From positions 1 through 64,000 of the forward strand of contig DATLLJ010000043.1 in the NCBI GenBank assembly GCA_035537875.1: 64,000 nucleotides of DNA. Direction: 5' to 3'. Both the position numbers and the translations under genes were made by a program. A model generated the notes under the pieces. That model searched no databases, had not been told where the DNA came from, and was given only the letters and a program-made list of their open reading frames with translations. This document shows, piece by piece, positions 58,060 to 64,000 of the stretch (position 1 is its first letter; every line of letters starts with the position of its first letter). This stretch comes from DATLLJ01 sp035537875 (lineage in GTDB: Bacteria > Acidobacteriota > Vicinamibacteria > Vicinamibacterales > CAVVIG01).

Positions 58060-60042
58060 TTGCCCGCGTTCACCTTCTTCGCCGGAAAGGGTGGCGTGGG
58101 CAAGACCACCTGCGCCGCCGCCGCCGCCGTTGCAGCCGCCGCTGCCGGGGCACGCGTGCTCGCCCTGTCAACCGATCCCGCCCACTCCCTCGGGGATGTC
58201 CTGGCCGTTCCTCTCTCGCATCGACCGAAACGTCTGCGGTCGCGCGCGCTCAAGGCAGCAGCGCCAGGATCGCTGGACGCCGCGGAGATCGATGGGCCCC
58301 GCGCATTTTCACGATGGCTGGCCCTCCACCGACGGGCTCTGGGCGACATCATCGAGGAGGGGACGTGGCTCGACCGCTCCGATATCGACGCGCTTCTCAG
58401 CCTCTCGGTCCCGGGCATCGACGAGCTCGTCGGGCTCATTGAAATCGTCCGCCTGGCGCGGCCCGACTACGATCGCGTCGTCGTCGATACGGCTCCTACA
58501 GGTCACACGCTCCGGCTCCTCGATGCGCCAAGCACCGTCACCGCCGTTGCGCGCGTCCTCGACGAGTTGTACGAGGAGCACCGGATGGTTCGCGATCAGC
58601 TGGCTCGAGTCGCGCGGCCGGAAGCGGCCGACCGTCTGATCGAGCTGCTGGTGCGGGAGGCAGGTGAGGCGGGCGCACTGCTGCGCGACCCGACCAGGGT
58701 GCGCGTCCGTTGGATTACGTTGCCCGAAGAGATGTCGCTCGCCGAGTCCCGGGACGGGATCGGCACGCTCGACCGTATGGGACTCCGGGTCGACGCCGTG
58801 GTCGTCAACGCGGTGATTCCCGCGGGAGCGCCGTGCCCGGTCTGCGATCGCCGTCGGCAGAGCGAGCAGCGTGTGATCCACCGGATCAGGAAAGCCCTGG
58901 GTCAGGATCGTTCGCTGCTAATCGTCCCGGAACAGCTGCAGGAGCCTCGCGGTGTCGCCGCGCTCCGTCCTGTCGGGCGGCGGCTCGAAGCGTCGCCGGT
59001 GGAGAGGCGGCTGAGCAGACCGCTGCGGAGGGATCTGAGGGGCGTCGCATTCAGCGCCCCGGCCCACGTTGGGGTGACGGCGTCCGAGCTCCCGTCTGCG
59101 CTTCGCGATCTCATGTTGCTGTTTGTTGGCGGCAAAGGGGGTGTGGGGAAGACGACGATCGCTGCCACCCTGGCGCTGACCCTGGGGCGATCGGACTCGA
59201 GGCGGACCCTGCTGCTGTCGACCGATCCCGCGCATTCACTCGGTGACATTCTCGGGCAGCCGGTCGGTGACGGATTCGTCCGCATACCGGGTGGGCCACG
59301 GAATCTCTGCGCGCGCGAGGTGGATGCTGCAGCGGCGCTCAGGATGTGGCGGACGCGGCTGGAGGGTGCGCTCGAAGAAATCATCGCGGCGTCTGGGGTC
59401 ACTTCGGGTCTGACGAGCGATGGCCGCGGTGCGGCTGAGCTGATGGACCTGGCGCCGCCCGGGATGGACGAGCTTTTCGGCCTGCTGTCTGTAATCGAGT
59501 CGCGGGAACGATTCTCCCGAGTTGTCGTGGACATGGCACCGACCGGACACGCGCTCCGGCTCCTGCAGACGCCGGACGCCGCTCTGGCGTGGGTTCGGCT
59601 ACTGCTGCACGTGCTCCTCAAGTATCGGTCGGTCGTTCGGCCCGGGAAGATGGGATCGGAGCTCGTCGAGCTCTCGCGCTCCATTCGTGCGTTGCAGCGA
59701 GACCTTCTCGATGCTCGAAGGACCGGTTTCGTTGTGGTCACGCGGGCAGCAGAAGTGCCCAGGCTGGAAGCTGTTCGTCTCCTCGAGCGATTGCGTCGTT
59801 CGCGGTTGTCTGTCCGTGCAGTCGTGGTGAACGCCTTGACGCTTGCGCCAGGACGCTGTTCGAGATGCCGTGCTGTGTCCATCGCGGAAAGACGTCAAGT
59901 GGCGCGGTTGCAGCGGATCCGGCGTCAGAGACCGCGCTGCGCTATCATCCAGACCCCGCTCACTGCCCCTCCGGTGCGAGGATTCGTGGCGCTGGAACGT
60001 TGGGCGAAGGCGTGGAACCCGGGGCCACGACAGATTCGGTAG
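58060..60042 (+). CDS. Two-domain ArsA/Get3-like ATPase in the gas vesicle operon
   Basis: Protein of 660 residues made of two homologous ArsA/Get3 halves. Each half has a deviant P-loop (FFAGKGGVGKTTCA near residue 7; GGKGGVGKTTIAATLAL near 352), a switch STDPAHSLGD, and the A-loop DTAPTGHTLRLL or DMAPTGHALRLL. Each half also has a Get3-like CxxC (CPVCDRRRQ; CSRCRAVS). Both ATP sites look intact. ArsA drives arsenite export, but no arsB is present; Get3 chaperones hydrophobic tail-anchored proteins. Its position between gvpG and gvpL suggests a role in handling GvpA or other hydrophobic Gvp proteins. TTG start at 58060. Confidence 0.87.
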   Translation: MPAFTFFAGKGGVGKTTCAAAAAVAAAAAGARVLALSTDPAHSLGDVLAVPLSHRPKRLRSRALKAAAPGSLDAAEIDGPRAFSRWLALHRRALGDIIEEGTWLDRSDIDALLSLSVPGIDELVGLIEIVRLARPDYDRVVVDTAPTGHTLRLLDAPSTVTAVARVLDELYEEHRMVRDQLARVARPEAADRLIELLVREAGEAGALLRDPTRVRVRWITLPEEMSLAESRDGIGTLDRMGLRVDAVVVNAVIPAGAPCPVCDRRRQSEQRVIHRIRKALGQDRSLLIVPEQLQEPRGVAALRPVGRRLEASPVERRLSRPLRRDLRGVAFSAPAHVGVTASELPSALRDLMLLFVGGKGGVGKTTIAATLALTLGRSDSRRTLLLSTDPAHSLGDILGQPVGDGFVRIPGGPRNLCAREVDAAAALRMWRTRLEGALEEIIAASGVTSGLTSDGRGAAELMDLAPPGMDELFGLLSVIESRERFSRVVVDMAPTGHALRLLQTPDAALAWVRLLLHVLLKYRSVVRPGKMGSELVELSRSIRALQRDLLDARRTGFVVVTRAAEVPRLEAVRLLERLRRSRLSVRAVVVNALTLAPGRCSRCRAVSIAERRQVARLQRIRRQRPRCAIIQTPLTAPPVRGFVALERWAKAWNPGPRQIR

Positions 60043-60070
60043 GGCAGTTCAACTGCCAGGATGCACAACC

Positions 60071-60862
60071 ATGGCGACTGCCGGAACCTACGTGTACTGC
60101 GTGATTCGCGCCGGACGCCCGCCTCGGATTCGTCGTCGGTTTCCACGCCTGCCAGGGATGGGTCCCGTGCGGCTGCTGCCGCTGGACCCGCACTTGTGGC
60201 TCGTGGTGGCGGACGCTCCGTTGGATCAATACGGCGAGCGGCGCATCAACAAGAAGCTGTCGGATCTCGAATGGGTGTCTCGCGCAGCCATCGCGCACGA
60301 GGCAGTGGTCGAGGCGCTCGTCCGCCATCAGGCGCTGCTTCCGATGAAACTGCTGACGATTTTCAACAGCGACGCCCGCGCGGTCGAGCAGGTGCTCAAA
60401 AGCCGACGGCGCGTTGACGCGTTGTTGAGACGAGTCGCTGGCCACCTCGAGTGGGGCGTCCGCATTACGTCGAAGGCGCCGTTGTCGAACGAGATGCGGC
60501 CGGCTGGCAACCGAGCTTGGGCAAAGACGACGGCCGAAGCTCGAGGGGCGGGCGCCCGCTATCTGAGCCTGAAGAAGGCGCAGCGCGAGGCTGAGACCGA
60601 GCGAGCCCGTCACGGGAGCCGAACCCTGAAGGACGTGTACGATCGCTTGAGTCGTCAGTCGACGCTCGCCAAGCGCCGATCGTCCTCCGAGCTGCCGCTG
60701 CGGGATGGTCCCTTGCTGCTCGACGCGGCCTTCTTGGTGCCAAGATCACGCATGCGTCAGTTCCGATCCGCCGTCATTCGGGAGCGGATGCGGCTCGGCC
60801 GCGTCGGATATCAGCTGGTGCTGACGGGCCCGTGGCCCCCTTACACGTTTGTGAAAGACTGA
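60071..60862 (+). CDS. gvpL: Gas vesicle protein GvpL (GvpF/L family)
   Basis: Second GvpF/L-family protein, 263 residues. It begins TAGTYVYCVIRAGRPPR and has IAHEAVVEALVRHQALLPMKLLT and LEWGVRITSKAP. It ends YQLVLTGPWPPYTFV, closely matching the end of GvpF. The middle has a basic helical insertion (SLKKAQREAETERARHGSR). It is expected to act with GvpF, GvpG and GvpK in shell assembly. ATG at 60071 is preferred; an ATG at 60061 is out of frame. It follows the ATPase by 28 bases. Confidence 0.88.
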   Translation: MATAGTYVYCVIRAGRPPRIRRRFPRLPGMGPVRLLPLDPHLWLVVADAPLDQYGERRINKKLSDLEWVSRAAIAHEAVVEALVRHQALLPMKLLTIFNSDARAVEQVLKSRRRVDALLRRVAGHLEWGVRITSKAPLSNEMRPAGNRAWAKTTAEARGAGARYLSLKKAQREAETERARHGSRTLKDVYDRLSRQSTLAKRRSSSELPLRDGPLLLDAAFLVPRSRMRQFRSAVIRERMRLGRVGYQLVLTGPWPPYTFVKD

Positions 60863-60866
60863 CGCG

Positions 60867-61136
60867 ATGCCCCGAAACGATCGCGTCCGCATGCGTCGCA
60901 CTCCACCGCTCGTCCAGCGCGTGCTCCAGCCGCCGGATACCTCCCTTCTGGACGTGCTCGACCATCTGCTCGACAAGGGGGTCGTGGCCGACGGCGAAGT
61001 GACGCTGGGCGTCGCGGGCGTGGATCTGATCTACCTCAGGCTGGCAGCGATCCTCTGTGCGGCCGACCGGGTGCTGCCTTCCAGCTCGCGCCAGAACCCG
61101 AAGAGGGCGCGACGACGGCGACGGCGCCGATCATGA
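60867..61136 (+). CDS. gvpS: Gas vesicle protein GvpS (GvpA-family minor protein)
   Basis: Third GvpA-fold protein, 89 residues. The core SLLDVLDHLLDKGVVADGEV, then VAGVDLIYLRLAAILCAADRV, matches GvpS-type minor proteins, in which DLIYL replaces the ELL(T/S)I of GvpA. The position between gvpL and gvpK agrees with the Bacillus order L-S-K. It ends in an Arg-rich tail (KRARRRRRRRS), the reverse polarity of the basic tails on GvpF and GvpK. It overlaps gvpK by four bases. Confidence 0.85.
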   Translation: MPRNDRVRMRRTPPLVQRVLQPPDTSLLDVLDHLLDKGVVADGEVTLGVAGVDLIYLRLAAILCAADRVLPSSSRQNPKRARRRRRRRS

Positions 61137-61537
61137 AACGATCTCCTCATCGGGCTCGGCGTTCGAAGCCTCCAAAGACTGCGAGTCCAAAACGGTCGCG
61201 CAAAGCCGTTTCGGCTGCGCCAGTCACGGCCGCCGAACTGCGCGCCCTCCGGCGCGAGCTCGAGCGACGGGCGACGGCACGGTGGAATCCTGAGGTCGAA
61301 GACGTCGAGCGTTCGGTCGCGCAGCTGGTGCTCACCATCGTCGAATTTCTGCGAAAGTTGATGGAACGGCAGGCGATCCGCCGCATGGAGCAGCACACGC
61401 TGACACGGAAGGAAGTGGAGGCCGTCGGCGTCGCGCTGATGCGCCTGGAAGAAACGGTCAAGGAGATCGGGGCCAGGTTCGGTCTTTCCCCGGAAGACCT
61501 CAATCTGGACCTGGGGCCGCTCGGCCGGCTGACATAG
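61133..61537 (+). CDS. gvpK: Gas vesicle protein GvpK
   Basis: GvpK of 134 residues. The family core is VAQLVLTIVELLRK-like (here TIVEFLRKLMERQAIRRMEQ), then TRKEVEAVGVALMRLEETV and SPEDLNLDLGPLGRLT, the typical end. GvpK is essential for vesicle assembly in several systems. The N-terminal 35 residues are Lys/Arg/Pro-rich (KRSPHRARRSKPPKTASPKR), beyond the usual core. It is the last gene of the cluster and converges on a DtxR-family gene seven bases away. Confidence 0.93.
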   Translation: MKRSPHRARRSKPPKTASPKRSRKAVSAAPVTAAELRALRRELERRATARWNPEVEDVERSVAQLVLTIVEFLRKLMERQAIRRMEQHTLTRKEVEAVGVALMRLEETVKEIGARFGLSPEDLNLDLGPLGRLT

Positions 61538-61544
61538 CAGGGCG

Positions 61545-62231
61545 CTACTGATTCGGTGTGCCGTCGACTTCGACGAGCAGTTTCGAGGCGGCCCGAGCAC
61601 CGATCGTAATCGTCCGCCGGTCTTTCCCACGCAGCAGCACCGAATCGGCCGCCGTATCTCGTGCCTCCACTTCGACCGATTGCCCCGGTTTCAATTCGTT
61701 CTTCTCGATGAAGTAAAGGAAGGCAGGATCCTGATCGGCGATGCGGGCCACGATCAGCGGTGTGTGGAGCGGACAGGTCAGCAGCGTGTCCAAGTGTTTG
61801 GTCGCAATCGCTCCTTCTGGGTTTGGTATCGGATCGCCGTGCGGATCGTGGGTCGGTCGTCCGAGCATGGCGTCGATGCGGTCGATGAGGCGCTCTGAAA
61901 CGACGTGCTCGAGTTGCTCGGCCTCGTCGTGGACCTCGGCCCAACTCATGCCCATGACCTGCACGAGAAACAGCTCGACGAGTCGATGACGCCGGAGGAC
62001 CAGTCCGGCAAGCCTTTCACCCGCGGCGGTGAGACGGACCCCGCTGTAGGGCTCGTACTCGGCGAGTCCCGATTCGGCCAGCGCCTTCACCATGGTCGTT
62101 GCTGTCCCGGGTGTCACGCCCAGCGCCGAGGCGACACTCCCCATAGGCACCAGCCGCACGGTCCCGGTTAATGCGGACTGGCCCTGATAGATCGCTTTGA
62201 GGTAGTTCTCGACCGTGCTCGACGGGAGCAT
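61545..62231 (-). CDS. DtxR/MntR-family metal-dependent repressor
   Basis: Regulator of 228 residues. The N-terminal winged HTH is GSVASALGVTPGTATTMVKALAE. The metal-binding and dimer region is MGMSWAEVHDEAEQLEHVVS, followed by RPTHDPHGDPIPNPEG. A C-terminal SH3-like FeoA domain (ELKPGQSVEVEARD) completes the IdeR/DtxR-type layout. It senses Fe(II) or Mn(II) and represses uptake genes. It is divergent from the methyltransferase, with as few as 11 bases between possible start codons. Confidence 0.9.
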   Translation of the reverse strand: MLPSSTVENYLKAIYQGQSALTGTVRLVPMGSVASALGVTPGTATTMVKALAESGLAEYEPYSGVRLTAAGERLAGLVLRRHRLVELFLVQVMGMSWAEVHDEAEQLEHVVSERLIDRIDAMLGRPTHDPHGDPIPNPEGAIATKHLDTLLTCPLHTPLIVARIADQDPAFLYFIEKNELKPGQSVEVEARDTAADSVLLRGKDRRTITIGARAASKLLVEVDGTPNQ

Positions 62232-62284
62232 GTGCGGATATTATGCATCCGGTTCTGCGGCTGTCCGGGCGATCGGGGCATCTC

Positions 62285-63022
62285 GTGTCGTTGAACGACC
62301 AAATCGCGACCCCAGAAGGCAAGAGCCGGTTCGTCCGATCGTTGTTTGCGACGATCGCCGATCGATATGACCTCATCACGGTGGTGTTGTCGTACGGACA
62401 GGATCGCCGATGGAAGAAGCGGCTCGTCGCCCTGGCGCCTCCGCTCGTCGGGTGTCGCGCCCTCGACTTGGCGACGGGCACCGGCGATATTGCGTTCTCG
62501 CTGGCCTCCTCCGGCGCGCGCGTGGTTGGCCTCGATATCACGCCGCGGATGATCGAGCTGGCAGCAAGAAAAGCGGCGACCCAGGCTCCCTGCGGATTTG
62601 TCGTGGGGGACATGCTGGCCTTGCCGTTTCCCGACCGGGCGTTCGATCTGGTGACGACCGGGTACGGATTGCGAAACGTGCCGAATCTTGGCGTCGCGAT
62701 CGACGAGATCGCGAGGGTTCTTGCACCCGGGGGCGTCGCCTTGTCGCTTGATTTCAACAAGCCCGCCAACCGGTTCGTCTGCGGAGTGTACCTTCTGTAC
62801 TTGACGATCGTCGGGGCGCTGCTCGGCTGGATGCTCCATGGCGATTCCGACACCTACCGGTATATTCCGGCCTCCATTCGGAGATACCCTGGGGCGGAGG
62901 CGGTCGCGCGGACGCTGGCTGCGCGGGGTTTCCGAGACGTACGCTCGGTGCCCGTGCTGGGCGGGCTCATGGCGATCCACTATGCTCGGCGTGCACCTTC
63001 CAGAACAGACTGCCGCGTCTAG
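62285..63022 (+). CDS. UbiE/MenG-family quinone methyltransferase
   Basis: SAM-dependent C-methyltransferase of about 245 residues, for the last methylation of menaquinone (or ubiquinone). The family N-terminus FVRSLFATIADRYDLITVVLS is followed by SAM motif I ALDLATGTGDIAFSLA, VVGLDITPRMIELA, VGDMLALPFPDRAFDLVT and GYGLRNVPNLGVAIDEIARVL. GTG at 62285 is preceded by GGGG and gives the standard length; ATG at 62243 would leave only 11 bases to the divergent gene. Menaquinone is the likelier quinone in this phylum. Confidence 0.87.
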   Translation: MSLNDQIATPEGKSRFVRSLFATIADRYDLITVVLSYGQDRRWKKRLVALAPPLVGCRALDLATGTGDIAFSLASSGARVVGLDITPRMIELAARKAATQAPCGFVVGDMLALPFPDRAFDLVTTGYGLRNVPNLGVAIDEIARVLAPGGVALSLDFNKPANRFVCGVYLLYLTIVGALLGWMLHGDSDTYRYIPASIRRYPGAEAVARTLAARGFRDVRSVPVLGGLMAIHYARRAPSRTDCRV

Positions 63023-63039
63023 GCTCGGTTCAGCAGATC

Positions 63040-63468
63040 ATGGAGCTTGATACATCGAAATGGTCGGGGGAGGGCGAGTTCACGACGGTGCTCATCGAGC
63101 GCCTTCGGGGTGTGGAGTCGATCGTGTTCCTGCGCGTAGAAGACGCGCCGGCCACGCGCAGCGACGCCGACTTCAATTTCATCAGCAACGAGCTCTTTGT
63201 CGCGTTCAAGACCCGTGTTCGTCGTGAGCGGATCCGCCGGTTCGGATTCCTGCCTCTGTCACGCGAGGTCGAAGAAAAGGACATGACCGTCCCCGGCCTC
63301 GAACAGGTGCTTGCCGACCTCCCTGATGTCGGCGCGCCCGACTACTCGGACGGAGGGATGCTGCAGTATCTTCGGGCTGAGCGGATTGTGCCGCCGTATC
63401 AGACTCGAGGCTACAAGCTGGTCGAGCTCGTGCGGATCTACGAAGTGGGTGCCGACCGTCGTTCCTAA
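63040..63468 (+). CDS. Conserved hypothetical protein
   Basis: Protein of 142 residues with no family that I recognise. It is a soluble alpha/beta protein with an N-terminal strand-helix pattern (FTTVLIERLRGVESIVFLRVED) and a basic middle (FKTRVRRERIRRFGFLPLSR). It starts 17 bases after the methyltransferase and may be cotranscribed. The composition and codon pattern look like those of its neighbours. Confidence 0.6.
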   Translation: MELDTSKWSGEGEFTTVLIERLRGVESIVFLRVEDAPATRSDADFNFISNELFVAFKTRVRRERIRRFGFLPLSREVEEKDMTVPGLEQVLADLPDVGAPDYSDGGMLQYLRAERIVPPYQTRGYKLVELVRIYEVGADRRS

Positions 63469-63541
63469 TGCCCAGGAAAGCTCATGCCGACACTCCTGTC
63501 GTCACCACTGCGCACACAGCTGTGCCGGCACGTGCAACTGA

Positions 63542-64000
63542 GTGAATGAAGTGAACCTTGTTCCCTCGCTTCTCCAGGCGATTATCCGGATCGATGGCGA
63601 AGTGCTCGTCATGCACCCCGGGGACAAGCCGTATGTGGTGGCGCCGTCCGGACAGGTGGAGCTCGCCAGCCGTGGCTTGACGCTCGACGCCGTCACCGGC
63701 ATTGTCGCGCAGCTTCTACCGTCAGAGGTGCAGGACGCACTCGACCACGTAGGGGCCGTGCAATACACGATGCCTTCGTCGCCGGAATTTCCTCACGACC
63801 GGTTCACGGTGGTCGTCGCCCGCGGGACCTCCGACATCTGGGCCGAGATCCGGCGCAGACGTCCCGGTCACCTCGAGCGAAGCGAGACGGTCGTTGCTGA
63901 CGCGCCTCCACCGCCGGTGATGCCGACCGCGTCGGCTCGCGATCAGGAAGCGGGGTTGTCCGAGACCGACATACCGTCGTCGGTCGCAGCCGAACGTCTC
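63542..64000 (+). CDS. PilT-like N-terminal fragment (cut by window edge)
   Basis: The reading frame from GTG 63542 (MNEVNLVPSLLQAIIRIDGE) stays open to the end of the window (153 codons). It gives GEVLVMHPGDKPYVVAPSG, LDAVTGIVAQLLPSEVQDAL and HDRFTVVVARGTSDIWAEI, then a Pro/Ala-rich linker. This resembles the N-terminal portion of PilT-type twitching-motility ATPases or related type II/IV secretion proteins, but the ATPase domain would lie beyond the window. An alternative GTG lies at 63551. Confidence 0.5.
   Translation, partial: MNEVNLVPSLLQAIIRIDGEVLVMHPGDKPYVVAPSGQVELASRGLTLDAVTGIVAQLLPSEVQDALDHVGAVQYTMPSSPEFPHDRFTVVVARGTSDIWAEIRRRRPGHLERSETVVADAPPPPVMPTASARDQEAGLSETDIPSSVAAERL

Noticed and set aside
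58060..60042. True arsenite-efflux ArsA
   Set aside because: No arsB, arsD or arsR lies nearby. The CxxC pairs resemble Get3, and the gene is embedded between gvpG and gvpL.

Overview
The window is a high-GC, densely coded bacterial chromosome segment. It carries no rRNA or tRNA gene, CRISPR array, insertion sequence or phage gene that I can see. The gene content points to an Acidobacteriota chromosome, probably of the Vicinamibacteria type: secreted DUF6152/DUF3500/DUF6644 proteins, VWA-domain secreted proteins, small secreted 'GCL...VELTG' proteins, and an alternative cytochrome oxidase operon. The taxonomic call is inference from family content, not from a marker gene.

Layout. (1) 0-10 kb, all minus strand: exported or membrane proteins of mostly unknown function. 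They include DUF3500, two DUF6644 membrane proteins, two DUF6152 proteins each paired with a related secreted protein, an NHL-propeller lipoprotein and two tandem alpha/beta hydrolases. (2) 10-15.3 kb: RidA, a BASS-type transporter, a fumarylacetoacetate-hydrolase-fold enzyme with gentisate 1,2-dioxygenase (aromatic ring cleavage), a Tat-exported metallo-hydrolase and polyphosphate kinase 2. (3) 15.4-18 kb: secreted proteins of unknown function and a TPR protein. (4) 18.1-22.2 kb: an aa3/caa3-type cytochrome c oxidase operon in the order I-III-IV-small-small-II, followed by a proline-racemase-like gene. (5) 23.2-26.5 kb: CyaY, a VWA protein, an FTR1 iron permease behind a Fur-like palindrome, and an acyltransferase-like membrane protein. 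(6) 26.5-28.2 kb: a DGQHR-domain protein in an AT-richer pocket, followed by a probable structured RNA with a terminator. (7) 28.3-30.7 kb: PxpA, an MFS transporter and cytochrome c'. (8) 30.8-41.5 kb: an arginine regulon, argC-argB-argD-NAGS-argJ-argF-fadD on the minus strand and argR-argG-argH on the plus strand, divided by a control region with two ARG boxes lying on the two -10 elements. (9) 41.5-53.3 kb: housekeeping and signalling genes (fabI, a ferredoxin-reductase-like flavoprotein, an HD-GYP/GGDEF protein, a sigma-54 activator, a deoxyhypusine-synthase-like enzyme, nagA, queC/queD, a HAD phosphatase).

(10) 53.5-61.5 kb is the most striking region. It is a gas-vesicle gene cluster, gvpJ-gvpA-[histidine kinase-response regulator]-gvpF-gvpG-[two-domain ArsA/Get3-like ATPase]-gvpL-gvpS-gvpK. 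The F-G-L-S-K order matches the Bacillus megaterium type, but an ArsA/Get3-like ATPase sits between gvpG and gvpL, a soluble two-component system sits between gvpA and gvpF, and no gvpN is present in the window. (11) 61.5-64 kb: a DtxR-family metalloregulator, a UbiE/MenG methyltransferase, a hypothetical protein, and the start of a probable PilT-like protein cut by the window edge.

Family assignments rest on reading motifs and overall resemblance; no database search was possible. Several start codons were moved inward from the longest open frame on the basis of Shine-Dalgarno sequences, signal peptides or overlaps.
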